Shown here in pieces: positions 50,052 to 59,732 of a DNA stretch of 64,000 nucleotides. Numbering within the stretch: position 1 is the first letter of the stretch; every line of letters begins with the position of its first letter. A program made the translations under genes and the position numbers. A model generated the notes under the pieces. That model searched no databases. It worked only from the letters and a program-made list of their open reading frames with translations, and was not told where the DNA came from. The stretch spans positions 1,550,001 to 1,614,000 of the forward strand of contig OY723255.1 of NCBI GenBank assembly GCA_963210315.1, written 5' to 3'. The DNA is from Rhynchopus euleeides. Lineage: Eukaryota; Euglenozoa; Diplonemea; Diplonemida; Diplonemidae.

Positions 50052-51635
50052 GCACCCATCTGCGGAGACAGCGTGCCGCCAGGCCAACCTGAGGCATCGT
50101 GCATCAAAGAGGTGCACCTCCTGCGCCACGCGGTGTGGATGGCCTGGGGTATGGTGCTGTGCGGCGGCGGCGGCGGCGGCTCCGCCGCCGGGAGGGGCAG
50201 CGTGAGGGACGCGTCCCCCCCGCGCCACCCCGCGGGGGGCTGTGCCGCATCCCCCAGGTCGCTGCGGCGGCAGCCGCACCACCTCCAGAGGCACCGCGCC
50301 GCGCTCGGCGCCTCCAGCCGGAGCCACCCGCAGCGCGGAGGCGGCGGGGGCTTGGCGGACTCCAGCTCCAGGGGGAGATCCCCGGGACACCACCACCCCA
50401 ACGCGGCTTCGCCGCGGCTGGCTGTGTCGCTCAGTTGCAGTGGGGGCGGCGGCTCCGCCGCCGCGTCGCCCGCCTCTGCGTCGGATAGGTGCCCGAGGCT
50501 GTCGGCTGTGGAGCGCAACATGCTTGCGGGGCTGCGGTCTCTCTCGGAGCGGTCGAGCCTCGTCAGCCCCGCCGAAAGCGAGGTGGACCCGCAGGGGCGG
50601 ACCCTGAGCATGCAGCTGTGTCACTCGGGGGGGGAAGGCAGCGGGTGCATGTCGGGCGAGCTGGCCTGCAGGTCGGACAAGGCGGAGGACAACCACTCCC
50701 CGCGCTCCGCGAAGCTCTCGGGATCCCCCGTGCACTGCAGGCTGATGGTGTCGCCTCCCAGCTCCTCCCGGGCTGGGAGCCCGCGCTCGTTGGGAGCTCC
50801 CATCCCCTGCGTGACTCGGATGCGGTTCAGTCTTGTGTCGATCAACGTCGTGGGTTGGGTTGCGCAGGCGGAGGGTGTGCCCGGGCATATCGTGGCGACG
50901 CGCCACGCAGCCTGGGTCGATGCCTGCCTCGCGAAGGTCTCGCAGGGGCGTGGGGTGTGCGAGGTTCTGTCGGGGGACCGGATCCTGTGCAGCTTCAACG
51001 CGGGGAGGCGTATCGTATCGCACAAGGCGCAGGCAGCCACCGCCGTGATGGAGCTCACAGGCGGCGGGGTGGGTGAGGAGGAGGGGGCAGAGCCGATCCA
51101 CATGACGGGGGCTGCGGTGAGTGGCGAAGGGGCTGTCGGGGTCGGCTTCAGGAGGCAGGACCGTCTGTTAGTCACCACGGCGGTGCCGTGGTGTGTTGCG
51201 TTGGAGAGGTTCTGCCGTGCGAATGGGCACGCGCATCTGGTGGACCCGGAGGTGCAGGCGGACTGCCCGGGGTATGAATCGCGTGTGGAGGACTGTGTCA
51301 TATACCCTAAACACAACGCGAACCCTGCGCTGGTGTCGTCGTTGCTTCTGCGCGCGCCGCACACGCCCTCGGAGTGGATGTATGAGATTAGCAGCAGCAA
51401 CAGTGTCTACGCGTCGTGGAATCTGTTTGCGGCGGCGGTGGTTAGTGAGAACTGGGCTGCCGCGGCCTCATATGCCGCCCTGTTGGAGGGCACGACAACA
51501 GAGGTTGACAGCAGGGGATCCGGTTCGGGTGACAGCATCATGTTGGCGAACTTCAGCGACCCGTCGCAGGCGCAGTTTGTAGAGTCCTTTCAGAACAGGG
51601 CTTTCAAGGGTGCAGCGCCGATTCCGTATCACTGA
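47433..51635 (+). CDS. Receptor-like protein with ectodomain and degenerate cyclase domain
   Basis: 1400 residues. Two hydrophobic segments near the N-terminus (residues ~10-32 and ~38-62) precede a His run, then a large presumed ectodomain (~70-680) with Cys residues and N-glycosylation sites (NGTHAH, NCTLSG, NRTAF, NLSLGS). A transmembrane helix follows at ~684-716 (VVAVLLPLSGSVLGVALIAA), then a disordered linker with poly-His/poly-Gln (~846-872), then a class III cyclase-like domain (~1127-1260). That domain keeps LSGDRILCSFNAG, but the first metal Asp is Asn (SLVSINVVGW), and the usual VNxAAR residues are absent. A shared C-terminal SEWMYEISS block links it to the protein at 24056. Likely a surface sensor whose cytosolic domain binds rather than cyclises nucleotides (inference). 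ATG set by the adjacent trans-splice acceptor. Confidence 0.7.
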
Positions 51636-52795
51636 TCTCAAGGCAAGGTGGGAGTGTGGTGCCCGGGGTGTTCAGTGGTTCGGCTGCGACAGAACCATTC
51701 CAGGATGCCCTCGGCAAGCGTGTTGCGGGGAGGGGAGGGGGGGGAGGTGGGGGTCTCTCGTGGACTTCTATTCGCTGCCCCCCCCCCCCTCCCCCGCTGC
51801 TCAGAACATTCACCAAACGCTCCCTCGGTTGTTGTTGTTGTTGTTGAATTTTTTTTTGCGCTTTGTCAGGGGGAGGGGGCACGTATAGCCTGTAATGCGT
51901 TTCCTGAGGCGTAGCCCATCCACCACCGCCCCGCCCCGCCCACCCCACCCGATCCTACCCCACCCAGAAGCCTTTTGTATTGACTCAGAGAAACATGAAT
52001 CAAAATTTAGGCGGGACTCCTCGGCCTTGCCTGCACGGTGTTCGAGTCAGGGGGTTTTTTTTGACCAGGCCTGCCCCTGGTCATGACCAGGGGTCCAGGG
52101 AAAAATGGGCTGCTACCCCCCCTGGTCAAAACCCTGGCTAGGCTACCGTGTGCACATGGCCTAGACCCCCCCCCCCCCCCCCTAGGCAGAGACCCCGATA
52201 AGAATCCGACCCCTGACCCCACCCGACCCCCGACCCCCTCTTATAAAAGACCCCCCCCCCCCCCCCAAATATCTGAGAAAAACCCTGGGTTTTTCCCGAG
52301 GAAACGCGGGTTTCTCCCTCTGTTGCATTGTTCGGGCTCCGTGCGGATCGTAGTGGGGTCACTTTGTTGGTGTAGTAGGTGCCACACAACACCCCTGAAA
52401 TGCGGAGGTGGTCCATCGAGAATGGGGGGTCGGAAACCCGGGGGTCGGAATCGAGGGGTCGGATATGGGGGTCAGAGGGGGTCGGCCCCCCTCCCGACCC
52501 CCCATGGTTCTCGGGGGTCGGAATACGGGGGGTCGGAAGGGTCGGAAGGATCAGAAAATGGGGGTCTGAAACTTGGGGTCGGAACTTTTGCACTATTTCT
52601 AAGGGGGTCAGAAAATGGGGGGTTGCAAACTTGGGGGTCAGAGTATGAGGGGTCGGCCCCCCTCCCGACCCCCTCCGACCCCCCCACACAGGGTTTGCAA
52701 AACTCCGTCCTTTTGAATATTTGGGACTTCTGCGGATCGTAGTGGGGTCATTTCGTGGATAGAAGTGCCAAGCTTCACTCATGAAATGTGGGTCT
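51636..52795. other. Intergenic region with G-rich and C-rich arrays
   Basis: No gene. TGACCAGG/GGTCATGACC repeats at ~52062-52090 recall the TIR array at 21770. C runs at 52164-52182 and 52247-52266. A GGGGTCGGAA/GGGGGTC array spans ~52420-52690. Two minus-strand copies of the ACGATCCGCACGGA repeat are at ~52336-52362 and ~52728-52796, the second followed directly by the next element. Confidence 0.5.
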
Positions 52796-53713
52796 AACCC
52801 CACTTTTCCACCATTCCGGGCACCTCAGGTGCCCGAATTGGGGTACCTAAATTTTGTGCCACCGTTTGGTACCGGACAGTGCCACTGTGTGGGAGGTTGG
52901 AAAAGAAAATGCCCCAACACACCACATCTGAGGGTTGCAATGCATGTTGCTTGCCAACCACGTCATCCGGTGGGTGTCAGGCGCTATGTAGGTGGCATTA
53001 GCCAGGTCTTCGATGAGTTCTGGCTTGTATATGTACCTCCCTGCCACCATGCACCGGGAGGCTGCCTGTAGGTACGGAACAAGTCCAGATGGTCGTGTGA
53101 TTCCTGTGCAGCAGTGCTCCACAACCGGGATGTGTTGACAACGACTGTTGCAACACGAGCTGTACATTCCGGGAACACACGAAGTGCGCTGTCGTGGTAC
53201 CCATTGTGCCAGAATTGGTAGTTGCTGCGGTCTACTTTGCCTGGCCCAAGAGCACTGGTACTGAACGGTGCAATATGCGTGGCGAGGTGAATGCAACGGA
53301 AGGGCGCAAAGTCAATACAGCTCTCGGATGGCGGGTGGTGGTGCCACTAGTGTGTGACGTTCACTCGAGGATACAACGCATCACAATGAATCAGCAACCG
53401 TGGACCGAGTACAATACGCTCTCTGTGGCTGGTGTGGGGGACAAAGGCAGTGCCTGTGCCGCAGGCAGGGAGGTACATATACAAGCCAGAACACATCGAA
53501 GACCTGGCTCATGCCACCTACATAGCGCCTGACACCCACCGGATGACGTGGTTGGCAAGCAACATGCATTGCAACCCTCAGATGTGGTGTGTTGGGGCAT
53601 TTTCTTTTCCAACCTCCCACACAGTGGCACTGTCCGGTACCAAACGGTGGCACAAAATTTAGGTACCCCAATTCGGGCACCTGAGGTGCCCGGAATGGTG
53701 GAAAAGTGGGGTT
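52796..53713. mobile_element. Foldback element with ~250-bp TIRs
   Basis: TIRs 52796-53046 and 53463-53713, near-identical reverse complements. Ends AACCCCACTTTTCCACCATT; an internal short palindrome GGGCACCTCAGGTGCCCG lies near each end. The ~415-bp loop carries a + strand open stretch (about 53100-53450: ELVVAAVYFAWPKSTGTERC ...) without recognised domain. No transposase, so non-autonomous. Confidence 0.8.
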
Positions 53714-53944
53714 CGATGGGTTTCCGGACCGATCTGGGGGGGTTTGGAGGGTTTACGGGGGCTTTGGGGCCTCTGCGCCGGTTTTTTGAAAAATCGTGTT
53801 TGTCACCCCCATTTGACCCCCCCTACCCCCCCCCCCCCCCCCTAGGCATAGTGCCCCAAACATATGTTTTGGGCCAGAATATTCCAGAATATTTTTTTAT
53901 GTTTGCAACTTTCAAAAAATATTTTCAAAAATATTTTTGCCAAA
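53714..53944. other. Spacer with C run
   Basis: Includes GACCCCCCCTA at ~53815, the complement of the TAGGGGGGGTC terminus seen on two foldback elements, so it may be a fragment of that family. AT-rich near the MITE. Confidence 0.4.
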
Positions 53945-54053
53945 GGGGGCCCTCGCTACGAGTCACTGTGAGTCACGAGTCGTCAGTTGTCAGCCAAACA
54001 TGGCTGACTTCTCACTTTTTCTCACTCAGTCACACTTGGTAGCGAGGGCCCCC
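53945..54053 (+). mobile_element. 109-bp MITE, subfamily A
   Basis: Same ends and core as 5701-5809. Flanked by AAA on both sides (53942-53944, 54054-54056). Confidence 0.85.
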
Positions 54054-54074
54054 AAAAAATATTCCAAAATATTT

Positions 54075-55214
54075 TTTATACCATCCAAAACACAGCGCAG
54101 CATTGTGTATAGGAGGAAATACGATACTAGAAAGGACTGGCGTCATCACCTCTGTCATGTTTCCCTTTCTTCGTGCTCCACCACACCTTCTGTACTTCAG
54201 ACAACACAAACACACAATAGCCGGTCGTGAGATTTGTGCAGAGGAGTGGTGGAAGCGGTCAACAAAACATTTTTCTGACCAAAATAGACCTGGCCACCTG
54301 TTCCTTGATTGCTGCCACAGCTGAGCCGTGAGCTCCAGGTGCAACCATCACAAAGGCACTTCCACACAAGCGCCCCCGCAGCTGTCTTGCGCTCCAAGAG
54401 CACAACCAGCTGTTTTTTCGTGACTCCACAGGTGACCTTTGCATCGCCAGCCGCGCTTTTTCTCCGTGACTTCACAGTCGAGCCCTGAGCTCCAGGAAAA
54501 CCGCACACACCACTAGCCGTTCCTTGTGCCTCTTTAGTATGCCCTGAGCCTAGGAGCCCATCACAGGAAAAGAAGACCTCTGCACCGCGAGCCGTTTCTT
54601 CCTGCGACTCCACAGCGGGCCCTGAGCTCCAGGAGCTGATGTGCATTAGATTAAGACGTGCACCATTTGCTGCTCGTTACGCGACTCCACAGTGAGCCCT
54701 GAGCTCCCGGATCTGACCGCAGGAGAGGACCATGAGCTGTTCGCTTCGCGACTCCACAGTGGGCCTTGAGCTCCCGGAGCATGAGAGTATCACGAGCTGT
54801 TCGCCTGCGACTCCACAGTGAGCCCTGAGCTCCCGGAGCTGACCGCATGAGACGACCATGAGCTGTTCGCTTTGCGACTCCACAGTGAGCCCTGAGCTCC
54901 CGGAGCAAGTAAGATATCGACAGAAGGACGTCTAGTACGCGTATTTATACCATCCAAAACACAGCGCAGCATTGTGTATAGGAGGAAATACGATACTAGA
55001 AAGGACTGGCGTCATCACCTCTGTCATGTTTCCCTTTCTTCGTGCTCCACCACACCTTCTGTACTTCAGACAACACAAACACACAATAGCCGGTCGTGAG
55101 ATTTGTGCAGAGGAGTGGTGGAAGCGGTCAACAAAACATTTTTCTTCGTTCCATTTTTGTGTTTCCATAGCGCCAAGTAAGATATCGACAGAAGGACGTC
55201 TAGTACGCGTATTT
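54075..55214 (+). mobile_element. Candidate non-autonomous YR retroelement (split repeats)
   Basis: A 202-bp repeat occurs at 54075-54276 and 54944-55145, and a 41-bp repeat at 54906-54946 and 55174-55214, in the order A1-interior-B1-A2-B2. B1 and A2 overlap in TTT, as they do in a T run in the full element. The 202-bp repeat ends with GTGGTGGAAGCGGTCAACAA, matching the junction motif of the full element. The 0.63-kb interior has no recombinase or RT, only tandem ~65-bp units (CCACAGTGAGCCCTGAGCTC) at ~54655-54905. 28 bp separate A2 and B2, a departure from the full element. Confidence 0.6.
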
Positions 55215-55279
55215 CTATGCTCAGCAAAAAATGGATTTTTTGCTGAAAAAAATTTCCGGCCAATTTTATGGCCGGAAGT

Positions 55280-55432
55280 GGGCCCACCCACGACGGGAGG
55301 AAAAAAGAGTGAACGGGCAGCATGCCGTTCCTCTTTTTCCCCCCGTGAGGGTGGGCCCCCCCCTGCCAGGCAAGGTGAAAAAATGAAGAAACGGGCAGCA
55401 TGCCGTTCTACATTTTTCCTTGCAAGGCAGGG
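55280..55432. repeat. Two adjacent long hairpins sharing a centre
   Basis: Hairpin 1 (55280-55358) and hairpin 2 (55362-55432) have different arms (GGGCCCACCCACG...; CCTGCCAGGCAAGG...) but the same centre ACGGGCAGCATGCCGTT. Confidence 0.7.
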
Positions 55433-55479
55433 AGGGCGCCCCCCATGCCAGACAGCAGCCACCCCTGCAGGGGCAACAA

Positions 55480-56240
55480 CTGACGGGCATGGGGGAACGA
55501 GGTGGGTCTGGACCCGACACCGCCACCACACGCGCAGTGCACCTTTCGGATACACTGTCGTGAGTGGGGTGTGGGCAGTTCCCCTATCCTGTGAGCTCCT
55601 TTCGGACGAAGAGGTGCAGCGGTTATCTGCAACCTTCGTCCTGGACTTGCCTCGGGGGGAACGCCACGGTTTACCGCGGGTCCCGACGAGGGCACTCAGG
55701 CAGGATCTTCACGCCACCCCGCACCGAGGTCCCTTCTCACGCGGCGTGTCTCCCAGGTTCATGGCGGCGTCATCAGGTCAGGCTTTGTAGTCTCTACACC
55801 ATCAGTAGTAAGGGAAATCCTAAAACCATACATGAAATCCACCTTTTGGGCCGCTGGTGTACGAGGCTTGTTCCTCCAATTGAATCATGTTTGCTGTGTC
55901 AGGCAATATCAATACAGCCGCTGAAAGAAGTCGAGGTGTTGTGGATCTGCTGCTCACAGGAAGGATTCAGGGTGGATCACAAGACTGACCACCCTCTTTC
56001 CTTTGTCAAGTACCCTGTAAAACATCAGACCACCAAGTATCTTTCAACACTACATGTTCAAGAGTGGAATCAGTGGAATCGGAAGGGGTCACACCCGACC
56101 ACACGGACACAGTTCCCGCGACTAATAAATGCCGAGAGTTCCGGTGTCCGACCACCTGGTATTACTTGGCTCCATCCACCCAGTCATTACGAGGGGGCGT
56201 CCCTTGAAGCCAGTTCCGCAGAACTCAGACCCCCTTAAAA
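55480..56240 (+). pseudogene. Frameshifted ORF remains, product unrecognised
   Basis: Coding-like pieces in successive frames on the + strand: VVSGVWAVPLSCELLSDEEV and QRLSATFVLDLPRGERHG (55556-55670), then VIRSGFVVSTPSVVREILKP and YMKSTFWAAGVRGLFLQLNH (55770-55916, ends at TGA), then IQPLKEVEVLWICCSQEGFR and DHPLSFVKYPVKHQTTKYLS (55910-56050). They read as one protein broken by at least two frameshifts. Family unknown. Confidence 0.35.
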
Positions 56241-56991
56241 CCAATGTCCTGTGTAGACAACTACTTAGCCTGCCTGATGACGACACCAATTCGCTGGGAG
56301 AGACGCCGCGGTCCAGGACCCCAATGGGGATGACGTGGCATTGTTTGACCGAATCGGTTGTGTAAGTGTGTAGCCCCCTCCGCCCTCTGTCCCTCCCCCC
56401 AGGGTGGTGTGTGGAGGCGAGAAGCGCAAGCATGCACAGCAAAAAAGTGCGGAGCCCTGCAATCAAGACAACAAGCGATGGGATGGGGCACATGACCTTG
56501 CACGGGGGTGGGGGGCAGAAGAAACCAGACACATGATTTGACCAACTGAATCGTGCTAGCTAAACTCCAGAAAGAAGTGTCTTTTTTTCGTTGAACGCAG
56601 CCAAATGAAGAGCGTAACCTGTTTTTTGGCGCACAAAGTGCTAGCACGAACATGATGATGTTGGTCTTCTGGTTATGTCTAGTTTATTAGACTTACCGAG
56701 GGTACCCCGAGAGAATGTCACCCTCGGCCTCCGCTTGGGGGGTGACATTCTCACGAACATGATGATGTTGCTCTTCTGCTTATGTCTAATTTATTCGACT
56801 TAACGTGTATGCAAGCAGGCTGGGGTTTCGGGCAGAAAAATGGCGAACATTGTCTGGAAACCCCGAAAAACCACCCAGAAATGGCCAGAACCCGGTTTTT
56901 GGTCCCATTTTCCATGTGAAAAATCGATATTTTTGGGATTTTTCGCGATTTTCGCCAACTACTCGCCAAGCCAAAAAATCGATTTTTGGCT
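56241..56991. other. Spacer with a repeat-flanked palindrome
   Basis: Direct repeats CACGAACATGATGATGTTGS (56643-56695 and 56753-56803) flank a palindrome built on GAGAATGTCACC / GGTGACATTCTC (56711-56755). No gene supported. Confidence 0.5.
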
Positions 56992-57102
56992 GGGGGGTCC
57001 CTCGCTACGAGTCACTGTGAGTCACGAGTCGTCAGTTGTCAGCCAAACATGGCTGACTTCTCACTTTTTCTCACTCAGTCACACTTGGTAGCGAGGGCCC
57101 CC
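56992..57102 (+). mobile_element. MITE, subfamily A, slightly altered left end
   Basis: Left end has six G plus an extra T (GGGGGGTCCCTCGCTAC); right end standard. The target duplication is unclear because the flanks are G-rich (possibly CTG). Confidence 0.75.
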
Positions 57103-57267
57103 TGGGAAATGCAACAAATCAACGAATTAGGCCGTTTTAACCCCTTTCGTGCACTTTTTGGTCCCAGAAGGGTTTACGGGGTGTCCATAACGGCCCTTGG
57201 CACAAATCCTTTGGACCCAGACCGCAGCTTCGGGGGTCATTTTTTGGCGCGAATTTTTCGGATTTTC

Positions 57268-57366
57268 GTCCGGACCGGTACCGCATTTCAGGGGCAAAAA
57301 TCTGATTTCCGAGGCCCGGGAATGCTCGCAGTGGCTTCAAATGGCCAAAAACGTTCAATTTACCCC
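57268..57366 (+). repeat. Dispersed ~100-bp repeat with inverted copy at 59910-60015
   Basis: From GTCCGGACCGGTACCGCATT through GATTTCCGAGGCCCGGGAAT to GGCCAAAAACGTTCAATTTA. The copy at 59910-60015 is in reverse orientation; a diverged one lies at 15280-15345. Confidence 0.7.
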
Positions 57367-57543
57367 TTCCCCAAAAAAAAATTCGAAAAGGGTCCCCCTA
57401 TAAATCGCCGGATTAGGAAGGTTTTTTCCAACATATTTTTATATTTTTGAAAATATTTTTTTATGTTTGGAATATTTTCAACATATTTTTTTATGTTTGG
57501 AATATTTTCAAAATATTTCCGAAATATAAAAATATTTTCGAAA

Positions 57544-57652
57544 GGGGGCCCTCGCTACCAGTCACTACTCGTCACTGCTCGTCAGCCAGTGAGGGGAAGT
57601 GCGCCGTGGCTCACTTTTTCTCACTCAGTCACACTTGGTAGCGAAGGCCCCC
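57544..57652 (+). mobile_element. 109-bp MITE, subfamily B
   Basis: Core differs from A (CAGTGAGGGGAAGTG, CGTGGCTCAC) but the length is identical. AAA flanks both sides. Right end carries GCGAAGG while the left has CCCTCGC. Confidence 0.8.
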
Positions 57653-57685
57653 AAATATATTTTTTTTTTTCAAAATATTTCCAAA

Positions 57686-57794
57686 GGGGGTCTTCGCTAC
57701 GAGTCACTGTGAGTCACGAGTCGTCAGTTTTCAGCCAAACATGGCTGGCTTCTCACTTTTTCTCACCCAGTCACACTTGGTAGCGAGGGCCCCC
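57686..57794 (+). mobile_element. 109-bp MITE, subfamily A
   Basis: Left end GGGGGTCTTCGCTAC pairs with the right GTAGCGAGGGCCCCC through two T:G positions. AAA flanks both sides. Confidence 0.8.
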
Positions 57795-57818
57795 AAAATA
57801 TAAAAATATTTTGGAAAT

Positions 57819-57927
57819 GGGGGCCCTCGCTACGAGTCACTGTGAGTCACGAGTCGTCAGTTGTCAGCCAAACATGGCTGACTTCTCACTTTTTCTCACT
57901 CAGTCACACTTGGTAGCGAGGGCCCCC
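57819..57927 (+). mobile_element. 109-bp MITE, subfamily A
   Basis: Standard ends; AAT target duplication (57816-57818, 57928-57930). Confidence 0.85.
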
Positions 57928-57967
57928 AATATTTTCGAAAAATATAAAAATATTTTTTTATGCGAAA

Positions 57968-58076
57968 GGGGGCCTTCGCTACCAGTCACTGCTCGTCACA
58001 GCTCGTCAGTCAGTGAGGGGAAGTGGGCCGTGGCTCACTTTTTCTCACTCAGTCACACTTGGTAGCGAAGGCCCCC
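57968..58076 (+). mobile_element. 109-bp MITE, subfamily B with matched end changes
   Basis: Both ends carry the same change (GGGGGCCTTCGCTAC / GTAGCGAAGGCCCCC), so the pairing is fully kept. AAA flanks both sides. Confidence 0.85.
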
Positions 58077-58139
58077 AAAATGAAACATATTTTTGGCAAA
58101 AATATATGTTTATGAAAAATATGTTTGGGGGCCCATGCC

Positions 58140-59476
58140 TAGGGGGGGTCATAAGCCCCCCTAAAAACGTACAAATACCAAAAATTTCAACATACCATCA
58201 GAACCGCCCTAATACCTGATCTGACCCGAAAATCCGACCCATACCCCCCCGGAAACCGTCTGGAGCCCACTTGTGACACCTGATGCGCACTTTTGTGATG
58301 ATTTTTTGGGGTCCTAAAAAATGTACCTCAGTTTCGTACCTTGCCTTTGTACCTGAACCACTCCCGACCGCAATATTTCGTTCTTTGCCTTTTCTGCGGT
58401 GGTTCCGGCTCAGGTGGCACGATGTTGCCTCCCCAGTGCCTCGGCAAGGTCTTTCTTGTACCTGATTGGTGGGAATGTTGTGTTGTTGCGCCAGCTGAAT
58501 GAGTTCAGCCACCTTCTGGGTGTAGTACACCACGCAGTCTCAACAGCACGTATGAGAGTGTACCATGTGAGGACTCAACAAAGTCATTGGATAGGCATCT
58601 GCCTGCCGACTCAACCCCCACAGTGCGACCGCAAGATCGTCAGGGATGTCTCAACGCCAGGGGAATACTCTCCCCTGGCGTTGTACAACCCTACTCTTAA
58701 TCCTCGGGTCCTCTCCTGGAGGCGGTGGTGGCGGGCCCGCAACGCTTCGTACTTCCGGTACGGACTGGGGTAGTCTGCCCGGCTGACCCGCTCATCGCTT
58801 CCTAGATCATCTGCTGCTCTGGAGCTGTCATCACTCACTGCCCACATCAGTTGGTGTAGGGGTAGGAGCAGGAGGAGTGGGAGGAGTAGGAGTGCAGGTG
58901 ACATCTTTCTTGGCCAGCAAGGAACGCCGCTTTTCGCACGTGCGTGCAGTTGATGCACCACTGCATATATCTGTCGTCACCACGTCCCACTCGCTCTCCT
59001 ATGTACCCAGCCCGACGGAGCGCCCGAAATAATGTCGCCTCACGGATGTCGTGTGCCGTTTTCTTCTGACGCAGGTCTGCCACAACGCTCTCTGCCGGGA
59101 CCCCGCACATCTCCCGTTTGGCGAGCGTCTTTCGAGCAAGGTACCCCTCTGCAGCAGCATCTGACACCTCTGCGAGGCCCTAGGCACACGGCATGTGTTG
59201 CTCGGCGTGCTGGGTGAGCGTAGTGATACCCTTTCCTTGCAAAGAACGAAATACTGCGGTCGGGAGTGGTTCAGGTACAAAGGCAAGGTACGAAACTGAG
59301 GTACATTTTTTAGGACCCCAAAAAATCATCACAAAAGTGCGCATCAGGTGTCACAAGTGGGCTCCAGACGGTTTCCGGGGGGGTATGGGTCGGATTTTCG
59401 GGTCAGATCAGGTATTAGGGCGGTTCTGATGGTATGTTGAAAAATGTGGTTTTGTACGGGCTTATGACCCCCCCTA
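58140..59476. mobile_element. Foldback-type element, TIRs beginning TAGGGGGGGTC
   Basis: TIRs 58140-58390 and 59240-59476. Ends TAGGGGGGGTCATAAGCCC; inner ends include ACCACTCCCGACCGC and CGAAATA. The left outer portion has small differences from the right. The interior (~850 bp) carries minus-strand ORF pieces. Confidence 0.75.
58611..59167 (-). pseudogene. ORF pieces inside the 58-59 kb element
   Basis: Minus strand 59167-58900: MSDAAAEGYLARKTLAKREM ... DIREATLFRALRRAGYIGER ... RYMQWCINCTHVRKAAFLAG. The middle resembles the helix-turn-helix part of Tc1/mariner-like transposases in tone (TLFRALRRAGY) but no DDE motif is visible. A second frame 58835-58611 continues ERVSRADYPSPYRKYEALRA ... 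TSLTILRSHCGG. Possibly a decayed transposase; low certainty. Confidence 0.3.
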
Positions 59477-59532
59477 CCCCCCCCCCCCCCCCCATTTGCC
59501 TCTCATGCACGACGCGCTGGCAGAAATTTCCT

Positions 59533-59732
59533 GAACCGGTTTGAAAACAGTAACCGGTTCCTTGGGAACCGGTTTGGGAACCGGTTGAAATCACAACGGC
59601 AAACCGGTTACTGACAAATCCGAACCGGTTGAGGACAGGTTCAGAACCGGCTGGGACCGGTTCTGAAACTGGCAAGAACCGGTTCGTGAACCGGTTTGCA
59701 GGAACCGGTTCTGAAACCGGTTCCCCCAGTCC
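59533..59732. repeat. AACCGGTT palindrome array
   Basis: Twelve AACCGGTT or near-matches in 200 bp with irregular spacing of ~10-30 bp. The irregular spacing argues against simple tandem duplication. Confidence 0.8.

Noticed and set aside
49037..50611. 524-residue minus-strand ORF opposite the 47433 gene (and other long antisense frames there)
   Set aside because: Poly-Cys/poly-Trp runs are complements of the poly-Gln/poly-His region; no domain.
53100..53200. Disintegrin-like Cys pattern (CVDNDCCNTSC...KCA) in the loop of the 52796 foldback element
   Set aside because: Cys spacing does not match the family, the frame is short and no other ADAM feature is present.
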